Assembly (NCBI GenBank): GCA_963727415.1
Contig: CAVSGF010000010.1
Coordinates: 1-64,000, forward strand
Direction: 5' to 3'
Length of the DNA: 64,000 nucleotides
DNA from: DASQPR01 sp963727415
GTDB taxonomy: Bacteria > Actinomycetota > Actinomycetes > Mycobacteriales > Micromonosporaceae
Shown: positions 17,904-31,166 of the stretch, in pieces
Numbering within the stretch: position 1 is the first letter of the stretch
Layout: each line of letters begins with the position of its first letter
Notes under the pieces: model-generated
Database searches by the model: none
Told to the model about the DNA's origin: nothing
What the model saw: the letters and a program-made list of their open reading frames with translations, nothing else
Made by a program: the position numbers and the translations under genes

Positions 17904-18713
17904 ATGACCCCCCGTATTCGTACCGTCACCTATGTCACCGCGGCGGCGCTCGTGATCGCGACCACCGTGGGATGTGGGCTGATCGGCGCCGCCAAGAAGG
18001 TGGCCAGCAACCTGTCGACCATTTCCGACTTCAGCGACAAGCTGCAAAACGGGCTGAAACTTACTTACCGTGCCGAGTACAAGGACACCGACGGCAAGAA
18101 GATCACCGTCGAGCAGCAGCCGCCGAACTCGGTGTTCATCGACGACACCGGGCCGCTGATCATCACGGCCGACTCGATCTACGCCTGCGACAACTCCAGC
18201 GGCACCATGACCTGCACGAAGACGCCAGTTTCCGGCCAGGACGACGCAACCGCGGCACTTGCCGCCTCAAGCTTCGGCACCGGGGGATTCATGGCCGGCG
18301 AGGCCGGCGTCGTGCTGCTACTGGCCGCCTCGGTGGTGCCGCAGGCGAAGATCAGCAAGTCGTCCAAGAAGATCGCCGGGCAGAGTTCCGACTGCGTTCA
18401 GGTCGACAACCTATCGGATACCAGGAGCGGCGACACCGAGCTGAAGTCGTTCAGCATGTGTATCACCGACCAGGGCGTGGTCAGCGAGTTCAAGGGCACC
18501 GACACGTCCGGCAAGACCGCCGGCACTGAAATGACCAGCTACAGCACGTCGGTCGACCCGAGCCTGTTCCAGCCACCGGCGGGCGCGATCATCAACGACA
18601 CGTCCAACCCGCTGCCGGCGCCGTCGGACGACATGACCGCGGAGCCGTCCACCGGGCCCTCGACCGAACCCTCCACCGAATCGTCGGCGCCGTCGGCCAG
18701 CCCGAGCGCCTGA
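17904..18713 (+). CDS. Secreted lipoprotein, function unknown
   Basis: About 269 residues. A basic N-terminus and hydrophobic stretch end in a lipobox-like ATTVGCGLI, so the Cys near residue 24 should be lipidated. The mature part is a beta-rich domain with paired cysteines (ACDNSSGTMTC, DCVQVDN...MC) and a Ser/Pro/Thr-rich tail (PSTGPSTEPSTESS). The shape resembles LppX/LprG-like actinobacterial lipoproteins but I see no diagnostic motif. The ATG at 17904 is used; 17895 and a GTG at 17841 are in frame. The gene diverges from the GNAT gene. Confidence 0.8.
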   Translation: MTPRIRTVTYVTAAALVIATTVGCGLIGAAKKVASNLSTISDFSDKLQNGLKLTYRAEYKDTDGKKITVEQQPPNSVFIDDTGPLIITADSIYACDNSSGTMTCTKTPVSGQDDATAALAASSFGTGGFMAGEAGVVLLLAASVVPQAKISKSSKKIAGQSSDCVQVDNLSDTRSGDTELKSFSMCITDQGVVSEFKGTDTSGKTAGTEMTSYSTSVDPSLFQPPAGAIINDTSNPLPAPSDDMTAEPSTGPSTEPSTESSAPSASPSA

Positions 18714-18799
18714 CATGTACTCCCCCAGTTGGGCATCCCGCTATTCGTAGCTGGGCCGGGCCGTGTTCGGGCGGTCCGGCCCACCGGCCAGCGGCACCG

Positions 18800-19315
18800 T
18801 CACTGCCCGGTGGCCGGCTCCGCGACGCACGGACCGTCCGACCACCACGGCTCGACCAGGGCACGCACCTCGTCCCCGAACGGATTCACCCCCGGCCCGA
18901 CCGCGAGGGCATGAGCGAGATGAACATGCAGGCACTTGACCCGGCCGGGCATGCCACCGGCGGAGGTACCGTCGATCTCCGGCACCTCCATGATCGCGTT
19001 TCGCCGGTCCAGATAGTCCTCATGCGCGGCGAGGTACGCCTCGGCAAGCTCGGAATCGTTGGCCAGCCGGGCCATCATCTCCTTCATCAGGCCGCTGGAC
19101 TCCAGCCGGCTGCACGCGGCCGTGGCGCGCGGGCAGGTCAGGTAGAACAACGTCGGAAACGGCGTGCCGTCGGCGAGCCGGGGGGTCGTCTCGACGACGT
19201 CCGGCAGGCCGCAGCCACAGCGGTGCGCCACCGCGCGGGTACCACGCGGCTGGCGCCCGAGCTGAGCGTGCACGACCGCCCGGTCTTGCGGCGTCGCTGG
19301 AGGATAGGAGGTCAC
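18800..19315 (-). CDS. DUF501 domain-containing protein
   Basis: 171 residues. The Cys/His-rich motif HRCGCGLPDVVETTPRL lies near residue 33, and FPTLFYLTCPRATAACSRLE and GGMPGRVKCLHVHLAHALA follow. These are the conserved blocks of DUF501, which may bind a metal through its Cys and His residues. Function is unknown, but the gene sits between ftsB and ppx in most actinobacteria, as here. It overlaps ftsB by 4 nt. Confidence 0.9.
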   Translation of the reverse strand: MTSYPPATPQDRAVVHAQLGRQPRGTRAVAHRCGCGLPDVVETTPRLADGTPFPTLFYLTCPRATAACSRLESSGLMKEMMARLANDSELAEAYLAAHEDYLDRRNAIMEVPEIDGTSAGGMPGRVKCLHVHLAHALAVGPGVNPFGDEVRALVEPWWSDGPCVAEPATGQ

Positions 19316-19902
19316 GATCGCCCCTCGCGGATGCTGCCCCAGAGCTTCGAGTACCAGGGCGGGTCGGACTGCTTGCCGGCTCCGGCCGGGGTGGGCGAGA
19401 CCGGGTCCGGAAGCACCATGTAGCCCTTTACGCCCGGGTCGACCATCTGGAACCGGGCTCGCGCCAGAGCTCGCAGGAACGCCTTGTCGTGGTACTTCGC
19501 GGACTCGTCGGACAGGGCCTTGATCTCGGCTCGCTGCGCCGCCTGCGAGGCCTCCATCCGCTGGATCTGCGCCTCCTGGTTGAGGTAGAGCCGCAGCGGG
19601 TACCCGTACGCCAGCACCAGCGCCAGAAGTACCAGGGTGACCGCCCAGGCCCGGCCGGACAACCCGCGAGGTGTGCTGGCGGTGGTCCGGGTCGCCGTGC
19701 CCGGATTGGCCGCGCGCCGCGCGGTGGCGGGGCGCTTGGCCGATCGGCGCGAGTCCCCGCGCAGGACAACTGTCGGGCGCTCGGCCGCCGGCACCGACAT
19801 GTGGCGGGAACTCGCGGCGCGCGCCGGAGCCGCGCGCCGCCCCGTCGGCTGACGGGACCGGCCGCCAGGCCCCTGCCCGCTGGGCGTCCGGCGCTGCGCC
19901 AT
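19312..19902 (-). CDS. FtsB/DivIC-like septum formation initiator
   Basis: 196 residues. An Arg/Ala/Pro-rich cytoplasmic tail of about 85 residues is followed by one membrane helix (VTLVLLALVLAYGYPLRLYL), a short coiled coil (IQRMEASQAAQRAEIKALSDE) and the conserved DPGVKGYMVL region. This is the bitopic layout of FtsB/DivIC, which links FtsQ/DivIB and FtsL in the divisome. Its place between enolase and DUF501 is the usual actinobacterial one. The long N-terminal tail is typical for actinobacteria. Confidence 0.88.
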   Translation of the reverse strand: MAQRRTPSGQGPGGRSRQPTGRRAAPARAASSRHMSVPAAERPTVVLRGDSRRSAKRPATARRAANPGTATRTTASTPRGLSGRAWAVTLVLLALVLAYGYPLRLYLNQEAQIQRMEASQAAQRAEIKALSDESAKYHDKAFLRALARARFQMVDPGVKGYMVLPDPVSPTPAGAGKQSDPPWYSKLWGSIREGRS

Positions 19903-19923
19903 ACGAGTTGCCTCTTTCGTTGC

Positions 19924-21208
19924 TTACGCCGAACGGTACCGCGGGAAGGCGCCCGCACCGGCGTACCGCGCCGCGTCACCCAGCTCTTCCTCGATCCGGA
20001 GCAACTGGTTGTATTTCGCGACCCGCTCGGAGCGGGCCGGGGCGCCGGTCTTGATCTGGCCGGTCCCGACGGCGACCGCGAGGTCGGCGATGGTGGTGTC
20101 CTCGGTCTCCCCGGACCGGTGGCTCATCACGGTCCGGAAGCCGGCCCGGTGAGACATCTCGACCGCGTCGAAGGTCTCGGTCAGCGAGCCGATCTGATTC
20201 ACCTTGATGAGAACCGCGTTGGCTGACGCTTCCTTGATACCGCGCGCGATCCGGGTCGGGTTGGTGACGAACAGGTCGTCGCCGACGATCTGAATCCGGT
20301 CGCCGAGCGCCGCCGTCATTGCCGACCAGCCGGCCCAGTCCTCTTCGGACAGCGGGTCCTCGATGGAGGCGATCGGGTACGAGTCGACCAGGCCCGCGTA
20401 GTACTTGATCATCTCGTCCGCGGACTTCGGGCCGCCCTCGAACTGGTAGGAGCCGTCGGTGTGGAACTCGGTGGCCGCGGCGTCGAGCGCCAGCACGATG
20501 TCGGTGCCGAGGTTGAACCCGGCGGCGGCGACCGCCTCTCCGATCAGGTCCAGGGCCGCCGCGTTGGTCGGCAGGTCCGGAGCGAAACCGCCTTCGTCGC
20601 CGAGCCCGGTGGCCAGTCCTTTCTTCTTGAGGACGGACTTGAGCGTGTGGTAGGTCTCCGCACCCCAGCGCAGCGCCTCGCGGAAGGTGCGGCGCACCGA
20701 TCGGGACAATCATGAATTCCTGAACGTCCACGTTGGAGTCCGCGTGCGCGCCACCGTTGAGGATGTTCATCATCGGCACCGGAAGCACGTGCGCGTTCGG
20801 GCCGCCCAGGTAGCGGAACAGGCTCAGCTCGGCGCTTGACGCCGCGGCCTTGGCCAGGGCAAGTGACACGCCCAGGATGGCGTTCGCGCCGAGGTTCGAC
20901 TTCTCCGGCGTACCGTCGATGTCCAGCATCTTCTGATCGATCGCACGCTGATCGCTGGCGTCGTAGCCGACTATCTCCGGGAAGATCTGCTCCTCCACGT
21001 TCTCGACGGCCTTCTCCACGCCCTTGCCGCCGTACCGGCCCTTGTCGCCGTCGCGCAGCTCATTGGCTTCGAACGCGCCGGTCGAGGCGCCGGACGGAAC
21101 CGCGGCCCGAGCCGTGGTGCCGTCATCCAGACCGATCTCAACCTCGACGGTCGGGTTCCCCCGTGAGTCCAGGATCTCCCGGGCGACGATTGCTTCGATG
21201 GTGGCCAC
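19924..21208 (-). CDS. eno: Enolase, interrupted by a one-base insertion
   Basis: 2-phosphoglycerate dehydratase of glycolysis. The N-terminal part (VATIEAIVAREILDSRG...DVQEFMIVPIGAP) and C-terminal part (FREALRWGAETYHTLKSV...GLATGLGDEGGFAPDL...MSHRSGETEDT) lie in different frames. The switch is at about 20687, where a GG doublet on the plus strand appears to have gained one base. Removing it gives 427 residues, the normal length, with every conserved block intact. The start is GTG at 21208 with GGGAG upstream. Enolase is essential, so I read this as a consensus error; a recent pseudogene is less likely. Confidence 0.92.
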
Positions 21209-21355
21209 TTTGATGTGCTCCCTCACCAGATGCTTACCGATTTGGTCGCGGCGGTGCGATCCAAGAAACGACTGCTGAGCCTATCGAGGCCCAGCGGCGG
21301 CACGGGCACCGGGTTGGGCCGGACGGAGCAACGTCCGCCGGCCCACGAACCGCGC

Positions 21356-22309
21356 ATGGCGACACCTATTGTCAACCGTGTGGTCGATCTGTTCCCCCCA
21401 TCGCTCGCTATTTACCAGACATTTTTGGATATGCCGCGAGGTCAGGACTGGTTGCGCAGGCTTCCCGGGCTGGTGGCGCGATACCGCGACGAGTGGCGGC
21501 TCGAACTCGGCCGACCGTACGACGGGGGCAGCTGCTCTTGGGTAGCACCGGTGACCCGCGAGGACGGCTCGCCAGCGGTCCTGAAGATCACCTGGCCGCA
21601 CCGGGAGGGCCGGTCCGAGGGCGAGGGCCTGCAACGGTTCGGCGGCCGCGGCGCCGTCCGGTGCCTCGCGGAGAATGTCGACGACGCGGCTCTGCTACTG
21701 GAGCGGATCGAACCCGGCCACAAGATGGACTCGGAGACCAGCCTGACGCCGGAACAGCGGCTGCGCGCCGGAGCCGATCTGCTGCGCGAACTGTGGAGCG
21801 CGCCGCTGCCCGACGGCGCCACCAGGATCGAAACTCTCGACGCAATCATGGATTTCTGGGCCGACGAGGCCGCCGAACGCGACCGGCGGCTGGACACCGG
21901 CTACGACCCCGGCATCGTCGCACTCGGCCTGGACGTGCTGCGCAACTATGCCAAGTCGGCCGACCGCGCGGTGCTGCTGCACGGCGACTTCAATCCGGGC
22001 AACATCCTGTCGTCCCACCGCGAACCGTGGCTCACCATCGACGTCAAACCCATGATCGGTGACCCTCACTACGACCCGTGGCCGCTGGTCGAGCAGGTCG
22101 ACAATCCGTTCGACAAGGGCGACCCGCACCTGGTCCGGCGCCGTTTCCAGATCGTCGCCGACCTCCTCGGACTGGACGTCACGCGCATGCTGACCTGGGG
22201 TGTGGGCCGCAAGACCGAATACGCCCTGACCGCGGCCGACAACGGCTGGAAGGGCGGCCCGGCGCACATACGCGACGCCCGGATGCTCGCCGAGCTGGCT
22301 GGAATCTGA
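21356..22309 (+). CDS. Aminoglycoside/hydroxyurea-type phosphotransferase (APH(6)-like kinase)
   Basis: 317 residues. The kinase Brenner motif is LLHGDFNPGNILSS near 220, and the metal motif is WLTIDVKPMIGDPHYDPWPL, which is characteristic of the APH_6_hur family (streptomycin 6-kinase and hydroxyurea kinase). Actual substrates of chromosomal members are usually unknown, so resistance should not be assumed. The ATG at 21356 is the first start outside the divergent eno promoter; the frame extends upstream to 21215. It diverges from eno. Confidence 0.85.
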   Translation: MATPIVNRVVDLFPPSLAIYQTFLDMPRGQDWLRRLPGLVARYRDEWRLELGRPYDGGSCSWVAPVTREDGSPAVLKITWPHREGRSEGEGLQRFGGRGAVRCLAENVDDAALLLERIEPGHKMDSETSLTPEQRLRAGADLLRELWSAPLPDGATRIETLDAIMDFWADEAAERDRRLDTGYDPGIVALGLDVLRNYAKSADRAVLLHGDFNPGNILSSHREPWLTIDVKPMIGDPHYDPWPLVEQVDNPFDKGDPHLVRRRFQIVADLLGLDVTRMLTWGVGRKTEYALTAADNGWKGGPAHIRDARMLAELAGI

Positions 22310-22372
22310 GCCGCTCGCGGCCGGCCGTCACCGCCGTTGCTCAGGCTTCTCCCCGGCTGAGACGGTGCCTGA

Positions 22373-23317
22373 TCAGTCGCCGACCAAACGGGCGATTTGT
22401 CGGAGTACCACCTGCCGTAGCGCCGCCTCGGCGTCAACGTCGGCAGCACCCGCGACCAGGTCCCAGAGACGCGCTCCGAGGTCGTCCGGCCCCAGCCCGT
22501 TCGGCTCGGCGGCGATCGGGATACCGGCCCGCTCGGCCCGGGAGATGACCTTGGCAGCGAGCGCCAGTGCCGGCTGCGACATCGCAATGCCCTCGACGAT
22601 GCCGCGCTCCGGTTTCTCCGCGTTCTTGATCTGCTCCCACTGGGCGGTGATCTCGTCGACCGACTCGACCTGAGCACCCGCGAACACATGCGGGTTACGC
22701 CGGATCATCTTGTCGACCAGGGCACCCGCGACATCGTCGATCGTCCATGCCTGCCCGTCCGGCAGTTCCTCGGCCATCCGGGCGTGCAGCACAACCTGGA
22801 GCAGGACGTCCCCCAGTTCCTCGCGCAGCGCCCTGTAGTCGGCCGCGGCGATCGCGTCGAACGCCTCGTACACCTCTTCGATCATGTACTTGGCGAGACT
22901 CTGGTGGGTCTGCTGCCGCTTCCACGGGTCGCCGCCCGGCCCGGCCAGCCGGTCGATGACCGACACCGCGTCCAGCAGGCGGGCCCCCGGCGGGTCCCAC
23001 GACCCGTACATCAGCTCCAGCTCCGCCAGCCCCGGCTCGCGCGCCAGTCGAAGGCCCAGAGAACGAGCAAGATTCTCGTCGCCGCCCGGTCCGGCCAGCC
23101 AAACCGCACTGCCGTCGGAGGCGGCCGCCGCCAGCAGGTCGGCTACGCCGTCGGAGGTGATGGTCACGTCCGCGCCCGCCGCGCGCAGCGCCGCTACCTG
23201 ATCACCCTCCACGGCGGCGAACACCCTGGTGGTACGGACCAGGTCCCACGTCGGCGCGGTCAGCAACCCCGCCGGCAGGCGGGGCGACGTCACCAGCAGA
23301 ACGATCCGTGCCGGCAC
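22373..23317 (-). CDS. mazG: MazG nucleoside triphosphate pyrophosphohydrolase
   Basis: 314 residues. The N-terminal third is a tetrapyrrole-methylase-like remnant, as in actinobacterial MazG. The MazG domain has the acidic helices EEVYEAFDAI and REELGDVLLQVVLHARM (about 145-180), whose Glu/Asp residues bind Mg2+. It hydrolyses (d)NTPs to NMP and pyrophosphate and is linked to clearing oxidised nucleotides. It lies between the lipoprotein and eno in the conserved mfd-mazG-eno block, 11 bp after the lipoprotein on the transcript order. Confidence 0.93.
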   Translation of the reverse strand: MPARIVLLVTSPRLPAGLLTAPTWDLVRTTRVFAAVEGDQVAALRAAGADVTITSDGVADLLAAAASDGSAVWLAGPGGDENLARSLGLRLAREPGLAELELMYGSWDPPGARLLDAVSVIDRLAGPGGDPWKRQQTHQSLAKYMIEEVYEAFDAIAAADYRALREELGDVLLQVVLHARMAEELPDGQAWTIDDVAGALVDKMIRRNPHVFAGAQVESVDEITAQWEQIKNAEKPERGIVEGIAMSQPALALAAKVISRAERAGIPIAAEPNGLGPDDLGARLWDLVAGAADVDAEAALRQVVLRQIARLVGD

Positions 23318-23328
23318 GCCGGCCCCGA

Positions 23329-24069
23329 TCAGCTCTGCGCCGCGGATGTTGCCGCCTGCAGGTCCACCACTGGCGGGCTCACCTGGCCGCTACCCAGGGC
23401 GATGTTCACCACCGGAATCGCGCCGTTCTGGGTCTGGAAGTTGACCAGGGGCACGGTCGGCGCCGGGCACGGCGACTTGACGCAATTGTTGGCGTACATC
23501 GGGCTGATCGTGATGTCGAAGCTCTGGAACGCCGGCTCCAACTGCTTGCGCAACGCCACCCCCTGGGCCAGGTTCGGAACCTGCAGAAGCGCCGGCTTTG
23601 CCTGCTCGAACGTGGTTCCCGGATTGAAGTCCGCCTGAAGCTCGCGGAACAGCCGCCGCAGGTCAGCGTCCGAGGGCTGGGTGCTGGGCGCCCGGTTCAG
23701 CAGATCGTTGGTCCAGGTGTAGCGCTTGGCCTCCAGGTCGATGAACGGCCGGTGGGTGGCGTCGTTCGGGATCTGGTAGGTCTGGGCGATCTGGTCACGC
23801 AACGCGGGATCGATCGCCGCCAGGGTGATGTTGTTGGCGTCGGCGTACTTCTGAAGCGCGGTCGTGTAGACCAGCTCACTGACCGCCTCGGTGCGCCGCA
23901 CGGCGAGGTCAGCGCTGGTCGGAACCCCCTTGACGACCTCGTCGACCTGGTCGGTGGTGATCCGGGTATTGCCGACGTACGCGGCGGAACCCGGCTCGGT
24001 GCGGCAACCTGCCAGCACACCCAGCGCAACGACACCCACGGCAGCGATGGCCGTAAGACGACGAATCAC
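23329..24069 (-). CDS. SurA-N-like lipoprotein
   Basis: 246 residues. The signal peptide ends in lipobox LGVLAGC, with the Cys near residue 22. The following region (AYVGNTRITTDQVDEVVKG) is the usual start of SurA N-terminal chaperone domains, but no parvulin prolyl-isomerase domain follows. The C-terminal tail is Pro/Val-rich. The likely role is an extracytoplasmic chaperone or binding protein. It sits between mfd and mazG, where many actinobacteria encode a lipoprotein. Confidence 0.82.
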   Translation of the reverse strand: MIRRLTAIAAVGVVALGVLAGCRTEPGSAAYVGNTRITTDQVDEVVKGVPTSADLAVRRTEAVSELVYTTALQKYADANNITLAAIDPALRDQIAQTYQIPNDATHRPFIDLEAKRYTWTNDLLNRAPSTQPSDADLRRLFRELQADFNPGTTFEQAKPALLQVPNLAQGVALRKQLEPAFQSFDITISPMYANNCVKSPCPAPTVPLVNFQTQNGAIPVVNIALGSGQVSPPVVDLQAATSAAQS

Positions 24070-24142
24070 GGTCTGACCTCTTCTTCACGGGTTGGCCGGT
24101 GGTCAACGCCCGCCACTCTCTCACGGCGGCCTTGGTGCGGTG

Positions 24143-27814
<3,672 letters not shown>

Positions 27815-28276
27815 CTGTACTCCTGAGAGAGTGCCGTGAGGCTGACTGCGACAAGCTGGGAAGTCTGGGATCTGGGCCGGAGAGCGGTTACGGCCCCGGT
27901 CTGGGAAGTTAGAGGTGATCTGGGAGCTCTGAGGCGATATGGGAACTCTGGTGTGACGGGCGTACCGCCGGTCGCGCCCACGCCACGTTGGCCCCAAACG
28001 TCCATCGGACGGGGGTACGCGCCTGTCACACTACCTCTCCGCCCCCGACGTTTCCGTCCCGGCGCTGCCCTCCCGGCGTTCCGGCCACGTGATCCGCGCG
28101 ACGGCGCCGCGACGGCGCCGCGACGGCACCCGCACGCCACGCCAGCGGGCGTGGCGGCCGGACCCGCCGGATGCCATCCGGGCTCCGGGTGCCCGAGGAC
28201 TAGCCAGCCGAGCTAGCATTTCGGCAGCACCGGACAGCGCTGTCCTCCGCGACATGCCTTCCGCTAGGAGCAACCG
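27815..28276. other. Divergent intergenic region between mfd and ppc with short CTGGGA repeats
   Basis: 462 bp without a credible gene. It must carry both promoters. Five 9-bp copies of a CTGGGAAGT-like word lie at 27856, 27865, 27901, 27920 and 27939, all in one orientation and with spacings of 9, 36, 19 and 19 bp. A GACGGCGCC run near 28100-28125 is simple repetition. No terminator is seen. Confidence 0.55.
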
Positions 28277-31090
28277 GTGACCGATTTGCCCGAAGCCCGT
28301 GAGATGAGCCGCGATCCGCGCGAGCTGAACTTCGATGCCGCCCCCGCCGATTCCGAGGCCGACGCCGCGCTTCGCGCCGACATCCGCCGCCTCGGCGCGC
28401 TGCTTGGACAGACCCTGGTTCGCCAGGAGGGGCAGGCGCTGCTGAACCTCGTCGAGCAGGTACGCGCGCATGTCCGCGCCGACCCGGCCGCGGCGGCCGA
28501 GGCGCTGGCCGCGGTGGACGTACCGACCGGCACCAAGCTGGCCCGGGCCTTCTCCACCTACTTCCATCTCGCCAACGTGACCGAGCAGGTGCATCGCTCG
28601 CGCGAGCTGAGCCGGCGCCGGGCGCGTGATGGCGGCTGGCTGGATCAAGCGGCCCGGATGATCGAGGCGCGCGGCGTCCCGGCCGACGACGTAGCGGCCG
28701 TCACCCGGCGGCTCGCGGTCCGCCCAGTCTTCACCGCGCACCCGACTGAGGCGTCCCGTCGATCCATCCTGTCAAAGCTCCGGGCGATCGCCGACGAACT
28801 GGACGTGGAGGCGGCCCGGTCCGCCCTCTACGGCGCGCCACAGGTGGCCGACAACCGCATCGCGGAGTTGATCGACGTACTGTGGCAAACCGACGAGCTG
28901 CGGGTGGACCGGCCGGACCCGACCGATGAGGCCCGCAACGCCATCTACTATTTGCGCGACCTGCACGCCGACGCGGCGCCGCAGGTGCTCGCCGACCTCA
29001 CCGAGACGCTGCGCTCGCTGGGCGTACAGACCCCGCCCACCGGCCGGCCACTGACCTTCGGCTCGTGGATCGGCGGCGATCGTGACGGCAACCCGTACGT
29101 GACCGCCAAGGTCACCATGGACGTCCTGCGCATCCAGTTTGAGCACGGAATCCAGGCCACCGAGAAGGCACTGGACAAGATCATTGAAGAGGTCTCGGTA
29201 TCCCGCCGCCTGCGGCCGGTGAGCCTGGACCTGAGCGCATCGCTCGCCGCCGACCTGGACAACCTGCCGGAACTGTCGGAACGGTTCCGCCGGGTCAACG
29301 TCGAGGAGCCGTACCGGCTGAAGGCCCGGTGCATCAAGGCCAAGCTGGCCAACACCCGAGCCCGCCTGAACAGCGGCGCGGCCCGCCAACCCGGCCGGGA
29401 TTACCGCGGTACCGCCGAAATCATCGCCGACCTGGAGCTGATGCGTGCCTCGCTGGCCCGCAACGCCGGGCAACTGACCGCGACCGGGATACTGGCGTCG
29501 GTCATCCGGACCGTATCGGCGTTCGGCCTGCACCTGGCCACGCTGGACATCCGCGAGCATGCCGACGCCCACCACGCCGTGCTGGCTCAGCTGTTCGAGC
29601 GGGTCGGCGAGGCGGCCAACTACGCCAAGCTGACCCGGGCGGAGCGCACCGACCTGCTGGCCGACGAACTCGCCGGGCGACGCCCGCTGGCCGGGGTGAA
29701 TATCAACCTGAGCCAGGCCGCGCGGCGCACCTTCGATGTCTTCACCACCATCGCCGACGTCCACGAGCAGTTCGGATGCGAAACGATCGAGTCGTACATC
29801 ATCTCGATGACCAAGGGCATCGACGATGTGCTGGCGGCGGTCTTGCTGGCTCGCGAGGCCGGCCTGGTCGACGTGGCCGCCGAGCGCGCCCGGATCGGTT
29901 TCGTACCGCTGCTCGAGTCCATCCACGAACTGGAGACCGCCGGGGATTTCCTGGACGCGCTGCTGTCCGTACCGGCGTACCGGAAGGTCGTCCACGCCCG
30001 CGGCGACATCCAAGAGGTGATGCTCGGATACTCCGACTCCAACAAGGAAGCCGGGATCACCACCTCGCAGTGGACCATCCACCGGGCACAGCGGGCACTC
30101 CGCGACGTCGCCCTCAAGCATGGCGTCCGGCTGCGGCTGTTCCACGGTCGTGGCGGCACCGTCGGTCGCGGCGGCGGGCCGACCCACCAGGCCATCCTGG
30201 CCCAGCCGCACGGCACCCTTGACGGACCGATCAAGGTGACCGAGCAGGGCGAGGTCATCTCCGACAAGTACACGCTGCCCACGCTGGCCCGGGAGAACCT
30301 GGAGCTGACCGTCGCCGCGGTGCTGATCGCCACGCTGCTGCACACCTCACCACGGCAGCCGCAGGCGGCACTGTCCACCTGGGACAACGCCATGGACGTG
30401 GTGTCGAAGGCGGCGTTCGGGTGCTACCGGTCGCTGGTCGAGCACCCGGACCTGCCGGCGTACTTCTGGGCCTCCACCCCGACCGAGTTGCTCGGCCAGC
30501 TCAACATCGGCTCGCGGCCGTCGCGGCGGCCCGACTCCGGGGCGGGCCTGGCTGGCCTGCGGGCGATTCCGTGGGTGTTCGGCTGGACCCAGTCGCGCCA
30601 GATCGTGCCGGGGTGGTTCGGCGTGGGCACCGGACTCGCCGCCGCCCGCGAGGCGGGGCTGACCGACGTTCTGCACGACATGTACGCCAACTGGCAGTTC
30701 TTCCAAACGTTCCTCTCGAACGTGGAAATGATGCTGACCAAGACCGACCTGACGATCGCCGAGCGCTACGTGCGCACGCTCGTCCCGGCCGAACTGCGGC
30801 CCCTGTTCACCACCATCGCCGAAGAGTACGAGCGGACTCGTGTCGAGTTGCTCGCCATCACCGGCGAGCCCCGTACCCTGGCCGGCCAGCCGGTGCTCAA
30901 GCGCACCCTCCAGATCCGCGACACGTACCTGGAACCCCTGCACCACCTGCAGGTGGCATTGCTCGCGAACTACCGGGCGTCGCTGTCCGAACCCGGTTCC
31001 GGAATCGCGTCAACCACGGATCCGGCCCTGGAGCGGGCGCTGCTGACCACGATCAACGGGATCGCGGCCGGCATGCGCAACACCGGCTGA
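28277..31090 (+). CDS. ppc: Phosphoenolpyruvate carboxylase
   Basis: 937 residues. The catalytic His is in FTAHPTEASRRSI near residue 157. The Lys/Arg loop GSWIGGDRDGNPYVT lies near 258, the glycine-rich loop FHGRGGTVGRGGGPTHQAI near 625, and the C-terminal NTG end is typical. It carboxylates PEP to oxaloacetate to refill the TCA cycle, and fits with mdh, icd and sucCD encoded in this window. Start: GTG at 28277 after an AGGAG 8 nt upstream. It converges with the ABC operon. Confidence 0.97.
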   Translation: MTDLPEAREMSRDPRELNFDAAPADSEADAALRADIRRLGALLGQTLVRQEGQALLNLVEQVRAHVRADPAAAAEALAAVDVPTGTKLARAFSTYFHLANVTEQVHRSRELSRRRARDGGWLDQAARMIEARGVPADDVAAVTRRLAVRPVFTAHPTEASRRSILSKLRAIADELDVEAARSALYGAPQVADNRIAELIDVLWQTDELRVDRPDPTDEARNAIYYLRDLHADAAPQVLADLTETLRSLGVQTPPTGRPLTFGSWIGGDRDGNPYVTAKVTMDVLRIQFEHGIQATEKALDKIIEEVSVSRRLRPVSLDLSASLAADLDNLPELSERFRRVNVEEPYRLKARCIKAKLANTRARLNSGAARQPGRDYRGTAEIIADLELMRASLARNAGQLTATGILASVIRTVSAFGLHLATLDIREHADAHHAVLAQLFERVGEAANYAKLTRAERTDLLADELAGRRPLAGVNINLSQAARRTFDVFTTIADVHEQFGCETIESYIISMTKGIDDVLAAVLLAREAGLVDVAAERARIGFVPLLESIHELETAGDFLDALLSVPAYRKVVHARGDIQEVMLGYSDSNKEAGITTSQWTIHRAQRALRDVALKHGVRLRLFHGRGGTVGRGGGPTHQAILAQPHGTLDGPIKVTEQGEVISDKYTLPTLARENLELTVAAVLIATLLHTSPRQPQAALSTWDNAMDVVSKAAFGCYRSLVEHPDLPAYFWASTPTELLGQLNIGSRPSRRPDSGAGLAGLRAIPWVFGWTQSRQIVPGWFGVGTGLAAAREAGLTDVLHDMYANWQFFQTFLSNVEMMLTKTDLTIAERYVRTLVPAELRPLFTTIAEEYERTRVELLAITGEPRTLAGQPVLKRTLQIRDTYLEPLHHLQVALLANYRASLSEPGSGIASTTDPALERALLTTINGIAAGMRNTG

Positions 31091-31166
31091 CCAGCCGACG
31101 CGAGCCTGCCGGTGCCCCACGGCGGCCTGGTGGTGCAGATCCGGCGACCGGCACCACCAGCACTGA

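Noticed and set aside
19924..21208. Enolase as a true pseudogene
   Set aside because: One inserted base is the only defect, all catalytic blocks are intact, the gene is essential, and similar insertions hit other core genes here.
21356..22309. Declared streptomycin or hydroxyurea resistance gene
   Set aside because: Family membership is clear, but chromosomal members often lack resistance activity, so only the kinase family is claimed.
28772..30343. 523-codon open frame opposite ppc
   Set aside because: Antisense shadow of ppc, rich in Gly/Gln/Arg, with no conserved motif.
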